A DNA stretch of 64,000 bases. It comes from JANJTB01 sp032027125. Lineage in GTDB: Bacteria; Bacteroidota; Ignavibacteria; Kapaibacteriales; UBA2268. A model generated the notes under the pieces. That model saw nothing but the letters and a program-made list of their open reading frames with translations, did not search any database and was not told where the DNA came from. Positions within the stretch are counted from its first letter, which is position 1. The number at the start of each line of letters is the position of its first letter. Both the position numbers and the translations under genes were made by a program. The stretch lies in NCBI GenBank assembly GCA_032027125.1, contig JAVSMQ010000001.1:87113-151112 (forward strand). The letters are read 5' to 3'. Shown piece by piece: positions 44,908-53,748 of this stretch.

Positions 44908-45360
44908 ATGAAAAAAATAATATTAATTTTAACGTTGTCAAGTATCATCATATCGTGCAGTGATATAATGACAACTGAACCGAAATACGATAAAGAACTT
45001 ATTTTCAAAAATATGACAAACAGTGATTCTTTGACATTACTTGATATTCCTGAAATTGATTTAGGCAGTATAAAAGTACGGGGAATATATTCGGAATATA
45101 TCAAAATAATAAACAACTCCGATAAACATACAATCATTATTTTTAACATTGAAAATACAAACAAGAGTGGACTATTTACATATAATTATCCCAAATGGCT
45201 GCCGTTCAGTCTCGCCCCTTTGGAAGATACCGAAATGACAAGAAAAATCGAAGTAAAATTTATTGCTGATTCATTTGTTCCGAATATGTATTACGATACT
45301 TTGATTATTAATTTTAATAAAGAATTTTATATACCTATTAAAGTAAAAACAAGATACTAA
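44908..45360 (+). CDS. Lipoprotein in the sigma-factor operon, function unknown
   Basis: The ATG at 44908 (150 residues) has AAAGGA 7 nt upstream; an open frame extends further upstream but overlaps the previous gene. A signal peptide ends in the lipobox IIISC (Cys17). The mature part, about 130 residues, has a strand-rich look with LDIPEIDLGSIKV and IKIINNSDKHTIIIFNIENT, reminiscent of immunoglobulin-like abnormal-spindle/HYDIN-type domains, but this is tentative. It begins 19 bp after the trans-envelope protein and so is in its operon. Confidence 0.7.
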   Translation: MKKIILILTLSSIIISCSDIMTTEPKYDKELIFKNMTNSDSLTLLDIPEIDLGSIKVRGIYSEYIKIINNSDKHTIIIFNIENTNKSGLFTYNYPKWLPFSLAPLEDTEMTRKIEVKFIADSFVPNMYYDTLIINFNKEFYIPIKVKTRY

Positions 45361-45409
45361 TTTTAAATTGATTGTGATATTTTTTCAAACAAATTTGAGG
45401 ATTTTAGAG

Positions 45410-47095
45410 ATGAAAAATTTACTGATTCTTGCAGCCGCATTTTTAATGTTAACTGTCATTACAAATGCTCAGACGAAAAACGAAAACCAGCTACAGAGAT
45501 TCCCAAAAGGTGTATTTGATTTGCAGTCAAATACTAAAAGTAACTTTGAATTTAAAACTACAAACTATGGTATTTTCGGTTTTGATGTATCTGCCGGAGT
45601 AAGCGGCGGCATCTGGCCCCGTGGTAGTCAAAACCAGTATATTTTTGCAGGTGGTTTTTGGTTCGGCGCAAAAAAATACAGAAAAGTCTATAATGATAAT
45701 GTAAATATCGTTTCAATTAGTTACAATCCAAATACAGGAAAAGGTTGGTTTGTTCCCGGAAGAATTGAGGACGCTGACAGTCTTAGAGATGATTTGATTA
45801 ATAAATACAGAATTTATTTCAGTACTGATTTTGATCAATACACAGGGCAGCCTTTAATAAGTGAAGATGGTCCCAACTGGCCCTTTTGGATTACGGACAA
45901 GGATAAAAAATACCACTATGGGACTTACGTGAATGAATACGTTCATAATGAAACATTACGCAACAGAGAAAATAAACCATTCGGTCCTTTATTTGTTTCG
46001 GATGAAGATATTGTCTCAACCTTTAAGGATACTGATTTAAACTTTTATGAAGGCGGCTATCAAATTCGTAAGGAAAGAGGTTATCCTTTAAGAGTACAGG
46101 TTGAATCCTCAATATATTCGTGGGGTGAAGGCGATATGCACGATATTATTATACAAAGTTATGTACTTGAGAATAAATCGGAAGATACTTATACTGATTG
46201 TTGGTTTACACCGGTATATGATGTTGATATAGCCTTAAAATCAAGCGGTCCTTTTGGTGCAAGTAATGACAAAATGAAATTTTACGAATGTGATACATTA
46301 TTAAATCTTGCAGTTGGTTGGACAAACCGGGATAGAGGTGAAGAAGGTAAAGGTTTCGGTTATGTCGGTTTTTCTTTGCTTGAAACACCTGCTGTTGATG
46401 AACAGAAAAATATCAGAACAGACAAACTGATATATGAACCAAGTGAACAATTGGGTATGGTTACATTTAGAAACTGGAATATAGAATTCGACCCTAAAGA
46501 AGATAATGAAAGATATGATTTTATGTCATCCAAAATTAGGGACGGTGATACAGGACCCGGCGATAAAAGAATGATGTTTGCTACAGGACCTTTTAATATG
46601 AAGCCGGGAGATAAAGCAAGAATTGCTGTTTCTATAGCTTTTGCAATGCCTGCAAAGGGCGGTGAAGCAGATGGTACATGTGAAGATATCGCTGGTTTCG
46701 TTGAAAAAACTAATAAGGATGATTCACCTGATGCTCAATCTACAGGAAAAAGTTTGATTGACAAAATTAAAAGGTCTTACAGTAATTATTATAACGGAAC
46801 TGTGATGTCTGTTAGAGCAAATGAACCGAATCAGTTTGATGCTTCAGTATATCCTAATCCATCAGGCAATGAAGCAACAATAGATTATACAATTAAAACT
46901 GCCGGACAACTAAGAATTTCTATTCTGGATAATCTTGGCAAAGAAATTTCCCAGGTATTTTCAGGTTACCGGAACGAAGGAAACTATCATCATTTTATTG
47001 AACTGAGTAAACTTAATCTGACTGATGGAGTGTATTACATCAAATTAGAAAATAACAATAATTTTGCAGTCAAAAAACTGTTAATAGTAAAGTAG
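45410..47095 (+). CDS. Secreted T9SS cargo protein in the sigma-factor operon
   Basis: The ATG at 45410 (561 residues) opens into a signal peptide ending in TNAQ and has GAGG about 10 nt upstream; an earlier ATG is unlikely. The body begins with NYGIFGFDVSAGVSGGIWPR and YIFAGGFWFGAKK, the opening of a large family of surface proteins in Ignavibacteria-like genomes whose function is unknown. The C-terminal 85 residues form a type A sorting domain (FDASVYPNPSGNEATIDY, then LTDGVYYIKLE and VKKLLIVK). It is last in the sigma/anti-sigma operon and so may be both a target and a signal source of that system. Confidence 0.82.
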   Translation: MKNLLILAAAFLMLTVITNAQTKNENQLQRFPKGVFDLQSNTKSNFEFKTTNYGIFGFDVSAGVSGGIWPRGSQNQYIFAGGFWFGAKKYRKVYNDNVNIVSISYNPNTGKGWFVPGRIEDADSLRDDLINKYRIYFSTDFDQYTGQPLISEDGPNWPFWITDKDKKYHYGTYVNEYVHNETLRNRENKPFGPLFVSDEDIVSTFKDTDLNFYEGGYQIRKERGYPLRVQVESSIYSWGEGDMHDIIIQSYVLENKSEDTYTDCWFTPVYDVDIALKSSGPFGASNDKMKFYECDTLLNLAVGWTNRDRGEEGKGFGYVGFSLLETPAVDEQKNIRTDKLIYEPSEQLGMVTFRNWNIEFDPKEDNERYDFMSSKIRDGDTGPGDKRMMFATGPFNMKPGDKARIAVSIAFAMPAKGGEADGTCEDIAGFVEKTNKDDSPDAQSTGKSLIDKIKRSYSNYYNGTVMSVRANEPNQFDASVYPNPSGNEATIDYTIKTAGQLRISILDNLGKEISQVFSGYRNEGNYHHFIELSKLNLTDGVYYIKLENNNNFAVKKLLIVK

Positions 47096-47110
47096 AGTAA
47101 AAATGCGGTT

Positions 47111-47135
47111 GTGCCACACCTTAAAAGTGTGGCAC
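47111..47135. terminator. Perfect hairpin after the sigma-factor operon
   Basis: GTGCCACAC at 47111-47119 pairs with GTGTGGCAC at 47127-47135 over a 7-nt loop. There is no T-run on the plus side, so it may end transcription weakly or be a dispersed repeat element. Confidence 0.55.
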
Positions 47136-47286
47136 ATCATTCATAATTAATCATCAAAAAACTAATTTTCAAAAGTCATTAATAAAACTATATTAAACTA
47201 ACCAATAATATTTTAAAAAGCAAGCGAAATATTGTCTTATTTTGAATCCCAAAACTGATAATTACTTTGTATTCCCAACTCTTAAT

Positions 47287-47317
47287 TTTGCGTTATTGCC
47301 TATTTTACTTACTTTTG
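47287..47317 (+). promoter_or_regulatory. Predicted Bacteroidota-type promoter of the Lon-like protease
   Basis: TTTG at 47287-47290, a 19-nt spacer and TACTTTTG at 47310-47317, a full consensus match about 60 bp before the ATG. Confidence 0.6.
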
Positions 47318-47375
47318 TTGTTTAAATCTATTCAGATTTTTACAATTGATAATTTATAGAACAGGAAATAAGTAA

Positions 47376-49865
47376 ATGACAGCAGCAGACGGTAAGCAAA
47401 TAAAAAAATACGAGTTAAGCCACGATAAACTCAGATGGTCCTGTCCCGAAGATATTTTCAAATTCAAATCTACAGCCGAAGTTGAGCCGCTCGATAAGGT
47501 AGTCGGTCAGCAGCGTGCAATCGAAGCAATCAGAATGGGTGCAGAGCTAAAAGCAAAAGGTTATAATATTTTTGTTACCGGATTATCAGGTACAGGACGC
47601 ACAACTACAGTTAAACAAATTGTTGAGGATAACTCCACATCCTGCCCGATTACTTATGATTATTGTTATGTAAACAATTTTGATTCACCGGATAACCCGA
47701 TATTGCTTCGGCTTCCCAGAGGCAGAGCTAAAATGTTGTCTTCAACTATGGATGAAACCATCACCTTTCTGAGAGGAAGACTGCCCAAACTTTTTGAAGA
47801 AGAATCTTATCAGCAAGCCCGAAAAAAGATTATTGATGATTATCAGTTAAAGGAACGTGAAATCCTTAGTGAGTTTGACAAAAAAATCAAACCGATGGGA
47901 TTTATCCGCGGACAGCTCGAAAATGAGCAGGGTTTTGTGCAGCCTGAGGTATTTCCGTTGATTGAGAACGAGCCGGTTGCTGTTGATGTTCTTGATGAGT
48001 ATATTGAACAGAAAAAAATTACAAAAAAGAAGGCTGATGAACTCAGGTCAAAGTGGAAAGCACTTCACGACGAAGTTTTTGATTTATCGAGACGCGGTTT
48101 GAAACTGATTCAGGAATTTCGCAAAGAACTTACAGTTAATGATAAAATGTCGGCTCAGACGGTTGTTACATCATCGTTTATTGATGTTGAACATAATTTT
48201 GCAAATCATGGTCTTGAAAATTATCTGAATAAAGTCAAAGAATTTATACTTGATAATCTTAATATTTTTATTCCTGCCCCCTCTCCTGTGCCGCTTCTGG
48301 CTGATGTGAACAATAAGAACGAGAATATTGATTTTTTCAATCAGTTTAAGGTTAATGTAATTCTCGACAATACTGAAACCGAAAATGCACCGGTAATAAT
48401 TGAAACCTCACCAACATATAATAATATTTTCGGAACAATAGAAAAAATTTATGACCAGCGTGGATTCTGGAAATCTGATTTTACAAAAATTAAAGCCGGC
48501 GCATTGCTGAAAGCTGACCAGGGGTTTTTACTTGTCAATGCCGATGACCTTTTTACCGAGCAGGGTGTATGGACAGCACTTAAAAGGGTATTGCTCTACG
48601 ACAAATTAGAAATCCAGCCTTATGATTCTTATTTTCAAATTGCTCAATCGAGCATAAAGCCGGAACCCATAAATATCAATGTTAAAGTGATAATGATAGG
48701 CGGTCAGACACTATACAACTGGCTTTACGCAAATGAAAAAGTATTCAAAAAGATATTCAAGGTAAATGCACAGTTTGATTATGAATCTCATAAGTCACCC
48801 GAAATGCTTAAGTATTATGCAGGATTTATTTCAAAAGTTAGTTCTGAAGAAAACCTGACTCATTGCTCTCCTTCAGGTGTTGCAAAAGTAATTGAATGGG
48901 CTGTCGAGCAATCGGGTTCGCAAAACAAAATTATATTGAAATTTTCGGATGTAGCCGATTTACTGCGTGAATCCGCTTTCTATGCAAGAGACAGCAAGGT
49001 AGCTCTGATAAACAGAAGCGATGTGCAAAAAGCAATAGACTGGCGTCGCAGAAGAAACGACCTGATTGATGAAAAGCTTAGAAATGAAATTACTGAAGGC
49101 ACCATTATGATTGATACCAAGGGTGAGAAAACAGGTATCATCAATGGTTTAACAATTTTCAATAACGGAATTTTTGGATTTGGCAAACCTGCGAGAATCT
49201 CAGCTAATATTTCAGCCGGCACCGGCGGGATAATAAATATTGAGCGTGAAGCCGATATGAGCGGAAAGATTCATAATAAGGGCGTGCTTATAATATCGGG
49301 TTTTTTGAGAGAGAAATTTGCAAGAAATACAACATTATCACTTACTGCATCAATAGCATTTGAACAGAATTACGGCGGTATAGACGGCGACAGCGCATCG
49401 GCAGCCGAAATATATGCAATACTTTCAGCTTTAACTGAAATGCCGATTGACCAATCAATAGCCGTTACAGGTTCAGTAAACCAAAAGGGCGACATCCAGC
49501 CTATAGGAGGAGTTAACGAGAAAATCAGAGGATTTTATGAAATATGCAAATCACGCGGACTCACTAAAAATCAGGGCTGCATAATCCCAAAGACAAATGT
49601 AAAAGACCTTATGCTTACAAGCGAAATCATAGATGATTGTAAAGCTGGTAAATTTCATATTTGGTCAATATCGAATATAGATGATGGTATTGAGATATTA
49701 TTCGGTATCAAAGCCGGTAAATTAAATAAACAGGGTAAATATCCCAATGATACGTTGTATGCAAAAGCAGTATCAAGAATTGAAGAACTTGTGGAAATTA
49801 TCAAACCAAAAAAGAAACCTTTAAAACAAGAAAATGAGAATCAGGATGAACAAAAATCAGATTAA
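47376..49865 (+). CDS. Lon-like ATP-dependent protease (LonB/YcbZ type)
   Basis: 829 residues. The AAA+ part has the Walker A GLSGTGRTTTVK and an inserted coiled helical region (about 120-260) in place of the classic Lon N-terminal domain. The C-terminal serine-lysine protease domain shows S673 in GIDGDSASAAEIYA and K716 in GGVNEKIRGFYEICK, the Lon dyad. This group (AAA_32 plus Lon_C) differs from housekeeping Lon and is often linked to stress or competence. It probably unfolds and degrades selected cytosolic proteins. The last 20 bp overlap the rpe gene, implying co-translation. Confidence 0.9.
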   Translation: MTAADGKQIKKYELSHDKLRWSCPEDIFKFKSTAEVEPLDKVVGQQRAIEAIRMGAELKAKGYNIFVTGLSGTGRTTTVKQIVEDNSTSCPITYDYCYVNNFDSPDNPILLRLPRGRAKMLSSTMDETITFLRGRLPKLFEEESYQQARKKIIDDYQLKEREILSEFDKKIKPMGFIRGQLENEQGFVQPEVFPLIENEPVAVDVLDEYIEQKKITKKKADELRSKWKALHDEVFDLSRRGLKLIQEFRKELTVNDKMSAQTVVTSSFIDVEHNFANHGLENYLNKVKEFILDNLNIFIPAPSPVPLLADVNNKNENIDFFNQFKVNVILDNTETENAPVIIETSPTYNNIFGTIEKIYDQRGFWKSDFTKIKAGALLKADQGFLLVNADDLFTEQGVWTALKRVLLYDKLEIQPYDSYFQIAQSSIKPEPININVKVIMIGGQTLYNWLYANEKVFKKIFKVNAQFDYESHKSPEMLKYYAGFISKVSSEENLTHCSPSGVAKVIEWAVEQSGSQNKIILKFSDVADLLRESAFYARDSKVALINRSDVQKAIDWRRRRNDLIDEKLRNEITEGTIMIDTKGEKTGIINGLTIFNNGIFGFGKPARISANISAGTGGIINIEREADMSGKIHNKGVLIISGFLREKFARNTTLSLTASIAFEQNYGGIDGDSASAAEIYAILSALTEMPIDQSIAVTGSVNQKGDIQPIGGVNEKIRGFYEICKSRGLTKNQGCIIPKTNVKDLMLTSEIIDDCKAGKFHIWSISNIDDGIEILFGIKAGKLNKQGKYPNDTLYAKAVSRIEELVEIIKPKKKPLKQENENQDEQKSD

Positions 49866-50514
49866 AATAGCTCCTTCAATGCTGTCAGCCAATTTTGCCG
49901 AATTAGGTAATGAGGTAATAAAATGTACGAAAGCTGGTGCGGATATAATACATTTAGATATAATGGACGGGCATTTTGTGCCGAATATAACTTTCGGACC
50001 TCTGATTGTTAAATCAATCAGACCATTAACTGAACTTACTTTTGATGTCCATCTGATGATAGAAGACTGCGATAAATATATACCTGATTTTGCTGATGCC
50101 GGTGCAGATATGATTTCTGTACATGCAGAGGCAAGCAGACATCTGCACAGGTCATTAAGTCTTATTAAATCGTATGGTAAATCTCCCGGTATTGCTCTCA
50201 ATCCTGTTACACCCTTGGAATTTATCTATGAAGCAGCCGAGTACTGCGATTTCATTCTCCTGATGTCTGTAAATCCGGGTTTCGGAGGACAGAGTTTTAT
50301 AAGTTCATTTCTAAAGAAATGTGAAAAATTAAAACGATTCCTTGATGATAACGGATTAAGCAGAGTTGAAATTGAGGTTGACGGCGGTATAAATGCCGGT
50401 AATATAAAGCAGGCAGTTGATTCCGGTGCAACAATGATTGTAAGCGGTTCCGGAGTATTCAGCGGAGACGTTGAAACAAATATTAAACTCTTAAAGAAGA
50501 ATGCAGGCGGTTGA
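49846..50514 (+). CDS. rpe: Ribulose-phosphate 3-epimerase
   Basis: 222 residues from the ATG at 49846; an ATG at 49834 would add four residues. The TIM-barrel signatures are IAPSMLSANFAELG, HLDIMDGHFVPNITFGP (with metal-binding His and Asp), DVHLMIE, VNPGFGGQSF and VEIEVDGGINAGN. It interconverts ribulose-5-phosphate and xylulose-5-phosphate in the pentose phosphate pathway. It overlaps the end of the protease gene by 20 bp in another frame, an unusual pairing that need not be functional. Confidence 0.95.
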   Translation: MNKNQIKIAPSMLSANFAELGNEVIKCTKAGADIIHLDIMDGHFVPNITFGPLIVKSIRPLTELTFDVHLMIEDCDKYIPDFADAGADMISVHAEASRHLHRSLSLIKSYGKSPGIALNPVTPLEFIYEAAEYCDFILLMSVNPGFGGQSFISSFLKKCEKLKRFLDDNGLSRVEIEVDGGINAGNIKQAVDSGATMIVSGSGVFSGDVETNIKLLKKNAGG

Positions 50515-50628
50515 AATTCAATTTTAAAAACCTAATATACACAATGCTCAATTCTTTAAACTTTCAAGTATTCAAAAGCTATACTCTTTAGTATTTAAAA
50601 GTTGTATAAATACTTATTAGTGTTACAA

Positions 50629-51033
50629 TTACAAAAATGTATTTAAAAAATCTGATGGATTAATGATTTGTATTCCTGCATAAGGATTTAAAACTAACAA
50701 ATCATTGTCACCGGTAATTATGTATTTCGAATCAGCACTTAGAGCTAATTCAAGAAAAATATTATCTTTTGTATCTCTGCTAACTTCTAATTTTTCAGTT
50801 ACATTAAAAATCTTAGAAACACTCTGAAGTTCATTAATAAATTGAACTCTCAGATTAATATCAATGTAAGTATCAAATTTCTTTCGATTAAGTACATCAG
50901 TGAGTTCAGAAAGTGTATCATTAGAAAAGACCAAAGAACCGATTTTTCTGGCTAAGTCAAAAGCTTGACGAGGTTTGCTTGATGGAAAACATATACTGCT
51001 TATGATAACATTAGTATCTATGATTATGTTCAT
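50629..51033 (-). CDS. PIN-domain toxin (VapC-like ribonuclease)
   Basis: 134 residues. The PIN-domain acidic residues are placed as expected: D6 in IIIDTNVIISS, E43 in DTLSELTDVL, D90 in SRDTKDNIF and D109 in ITGDNDLL. This subgroup is annotated as putative toxin-antitoxin toxin component of the PIN family and would cleave RNA to arrest growth. It lies 2 bp after the small gene at 51036-51266 on the same strand, the usual antitoxin-toxin order. Confidence 0.85.
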   Translation of the reverse strand: MNIIIDTNVIISSICFPSSKPRQAFDLARKIGSLVFSNDTLSELTDVLNRKKFDTYIDINLRVQFINELQSVSKIFNVTEKLEVSRDTKDNIFLELALSADSKYIITGDNDLLVLNPYAGIQIINPSDFLNTFL

Positions 51034-51035
51034 TG

Positions 51036-51266
51036 TTACTTATTTTTGAGAATACTATTTAATTTTTCTTCCGTTAATCCATTCCTTATAGCTGAAATCC
51101 CTATTTTATTCATCAGAAAGGATAATTCATCTTTATTATCATTATCGTCTTTAAGCCATTCATAAAGCAAATAATTGATACCATCTTTTCTTTTCTTATC
51201 TGCATTTTCGAAAAGATTAGCTGTTATCTCATCAACAGTTACTGATATTTGTTTTGTTGCGATCAT
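51036..51266 (-). CDS. Antitoxin of the PIN toxin pair (putative)
   Basis: 76 residues. The N-terminal strand TKQISVTVDEITANLFENAD resembles ribbon-helix-helix DNA-binding antitoxins, and the C-terminal acid- and lysine-rich half would wrap the toxin. Its place 2 bp upstream of the PIN gene is the main support. Such antitoxins usually repress their own operon; no operator was identified. Confidence 0.75.
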   Translation of the reverse strand: MIATKQISVTVDEITANLFENADKKRKDGINYLLYEWLKDDNDNKDELSFLMNKIGISAIRNGLTEEKLNSILKNK

Positions 51267-51381
51267 TTTTATACCAATTTAATAATAACTATAAATTATA
51301 ACGTAAATAAAAAAAATGTATTTGATTAAAACATGTTATTTTGAGATGCAGATTAATTTTGTTAAAGACGATTTCTTGGAA

Positions 51382-51816
51382 TCATCTCGAAATGATGAAC
51401 TTCTCTGAATCTCTAAATCCCTTGCCCTGCATGATACAAATATATATTCCGTTCGGAAGGTTGAATGTTACAGAGTAGGTTTCTTCCTGTCTTGATGAAG
51501 TAGTTCCCTTGAAAACATCGAGTACTTCCTTACCCAGCATATTATATACGGTAATACTGATTTCCTGTTGCTTGTCTATCTGATAAATCTGCACATTTAG
51601 TTCATAAGATGAGTACCATATTCTTGTAATCTGATTGGAAGTTAAAGAAGTATCTGCTTCTGTTTCACTTAATTTTTGCTTTACCTGAACGGATTTTGTG
51701 TTTGGAAAGTTTTTAGCAGGATGAGAAAATAAATATATTGCACTAAAATTGCCGGATGTCAAAAATAATGCTGATGCAATTATACAAAATATTATATGTT
51801 TAGTTCTCAATATCAT
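51382..51816 (-). CDS. Minimal secreted protein: signal peptide plus T9SS-like sorting domain
   Basis: 144 residues. A signal or anchor (about 8-30) is followed by a short linker of charged residues, then a C-terminal domain of about 80 residues with the sorting-domain pattern VQIYQIDKQQEISITVYNML, GKEVLDVFKG and LPNGIYICIMQGKG ending in IISR. There is no room for another folded domain. It may be a T9SS substrate with a tiny passenger, a decoy, or a gene cut down from a longer one. Confidence 0.65.
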   Translation of the reverse strand: MILRTKHIIFCIIASALFLTSGNFSAIYLFSHPAKNFPNTKSVQVKQKLSETEADTSLTSNQITRIWYSSYELNVQIYQIDKQQEISITVYNMLGKEVLDVFKGTTSSRQEETYSVTFNLPNGIYICIMQGKGFRDSEKFIISR

Positions 51817-51995
51817 AGTTACAAAAGTAACAAATATTCAGGGAGTATCAAAGTAATATAATAAGGGGCAGTATGAAAAGCAACAATAATCAGTATCAGC
51901 CATTATGGAAATACACTTTAAGATGAATTTGAAGAATTAAATATGGCTGCATTTATTATAGGAATATTGAGATTTCGAGGAGTTTATGGCTTTTT

Positions 51996-53195
51996 TCAAA
52001 CAAACGGTTTTATCGCTCTGTCATACACTCCCTGAACGTAGGCTATAGCTATACCGTAATTTGTTATAGGGATATTTGCAGCTTTAGCTGAACGCAGGCG
52101 GTTAATCAACTGCTTACGTGTAATAACGCAGCCGCCGCATTGAATTATTAAAGCATAATCTTCGATTGGACGCTTGAGATTATCCAATCCTGCAACTATA
52201 TCATATTCCAAATGCTTTCCGGTAAAAGTATTCAGCCAACCGGGTATTTTAACTCTTCCTATATCTTCGCAGGATGAAGTGTGTGTACATGATTCGAGAA
52301 GGAGAATTCTGTCACCGTCCTGAAGTTCCGAAATTTTCGGGGTTCCCTTTAGATATTCTTCAAAATCGCCTTTCATTCTTGCAAGTAATACACTAAAACC
52401 GGTTAACATAATATCATCAGGAATGATTGCGGCTACCTTTTTAAATACCTGACTGTCAGTTACAGCAATTTTAGGTTTGATTTTATAATTTGCAAAAAAT
52501 AATTCTAATTCGCTTTCCCTCAGTACAATTGTTATGCATCCGTTATCAATGGAATCCCTTATAGCATTTACCTGCGGCAGTATCATCCTGCCATCGGGAG
52601 CTTCGCTGTCTATTGGAGTTATTAAAAGAACGACGTCACCATAATTTACTAAATTTCCCAAAAGTGACGGAGTCTCTGCATTTAGTGAACTTTTGATATT
52701 AATAAGTGAATTAATCAGGTGGTCAAGATTAGTTTTATTTATAGATGATATTTCAAAAGGTTCAATACCGCAATCCTGTTTTATCAATTCAGAAATATCC
52801 TTTGACAGAGGAGTTTCATCCATTTTATTGGACACTATCAAAAATGGTGTGTTTCTGGAATTAAATTCAAATATCAATTCCGTTTCCGGGTTTCCGAAAA
52901 GATTATCACTGATAAGTAATATGGCTATATCAATATTCTCAAGTACCTGAAGTGTTTTCTCGATTCTGAGTCTGCCCAAATCACTTACATCATCTATGCC
53001 GGCTGTATCTATAATTACAACATTTCCCAAACCCAATATTTCTATTGATTTCTTTACAGGGTCAGTTGTCGTACCTGCAATATCACTTACAATTGCAAGG
53101 TTTTGCCCTGAGATTGCATTAATAAAGGAACTTTTGCCGGAATTTGTTCTGCCAAAAATACCTATGTGTAATTGATTTTCTCTGCCTTTAGCCAT
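51996..53195 (-). CDS. hydF: [FeFe]-hydrogenase H-cluster maturation GTPase HydF
   Basis: 399 residues. The GTPase domain has the P-loop GRTNSGKS (15-22), AGTTTDPV, DTAG and NKMD. The C-terminal iron-sulfur domain has C-T-H at about 303-305 and C-G-G-C at about 352-355, matching the CxH-x(46-53)-(H)CxxC cluster motif of HydF, plus GRVKIPGWLNTF. HydF is the scaffold that assembles the 2Fe subcluster with HydE and HydG and hands it to the hydrogenase. No hydrogenase, hydE or hydG lies in this window. It is 43 bp downstream of the SixA-like gene. Confidence 0.93.
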   Translation of the reverse strand: MAKGRENQLHIGIFGRTNSGKSSFINAISGQNLAIVSDIAGTTTDPVKKSIEILGLGNVVIIDTAGIDDVSDLGRLRIEKTLQVLENIDIAILLISDNLFGNPETELIFEFNSRNTPFLIVSNKMDETPLSKDISELIKQDCGIEPFEISSINKTNLDHLINSLINIKSSLNAETPSLLGNLVNYGDVVLLITPIDSEAPDGRMILPQVNAIRDSIDNGCITIVLRESELELFFANYKIKPKIAVTDSQVFKKVAAIIPDDIMLTGFSVLLARMKGDFEEYLKGTPKISELQDGDRILLLESCTHTSSCEDIGRVKIPGWLNTFTGKHLEYDIVAGLDNLKRPIEDYALIIQCGGCVITRKQLINRLRSAKAANIPITNYGIAIAYVQGVYDRAIKPFV

Positions 53196-53238
53196 ATTTC
53201 AAATTCCTAATGTTCTGTTAAAACAATTAGATTACATA

Positions 53239-53739
53239 TCAATTGTAAATAGACTTTTTCGGATATTCGTAAAATCTTATTTTTCCGTTATTTGTAAATG
53301 TGTCCTGCCAGTTATTACTATCAAAATCTAAACAAACAACTCCGCAGGTCGGGATATTATCAAAATAATTTCCGCTGTAATAAGTTGCCAGTGATGTTAT
53401 ATCAGGATTATGACCAAAAATTATAACAGATTCAATTTTTTCATCAAGATTTTTGATAAATTCCATAATATATTTGGAACCCTTGTCATATATATCTTTG
53501 TCAAGCACTATTTTTGATACAGGAACACCGAATTTTTCAACAAATATTTCTGCAGTCGTTTTAGCTCTGAGTGCAGGACTGGACATAAATAAATCCGGCA
53601 ATTTCATCAATTTTGAAATTCTATCTGCAATAATGGGTGCATCTGCAAATCCTCTTGCGTTTAACGGACGCTCGAAATCATTGACATCGGGATTATCCCA
53701 ACTGGATTTAGCATGTCTTACTATAGTGATTGTTTTCAT
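53239..53739 (-). CDS. SixA-like histidine phosphatase
   Basis: 166 residues. The catalytic histidine lies in TIVRHAKSSWD near the N-terminus, followed by FERPLNARG, MSSPALRAKTTAEIF and the second histidine in IFGHNPDI, as in the SixA branch of the histidine phosphatase superfamily. SixA removes phosphate from histidines of signalling proteins, including PTS-Ntr. It starts 9 bp after the LCP-family gene and is likely co-transcribed. Confidence 0.9.
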   Translation of the reverse strand: MKTITIVRHAKSSWDNPDVNDFERPLNARGFADAPIIADRISKLMKLPDLFMSSPALRAKTTAEIFVEKFGVPVSKIVLDKDIYDKGSKYIMEFIKNLDEKIESVIIFGHNPDITSLATYYSGNYFDNIPTCGVVCLDFDSNNWQDTFTNNGKIRFYEYPKKSIYN

Positions 53740-53748
53740 AAATTCTTA

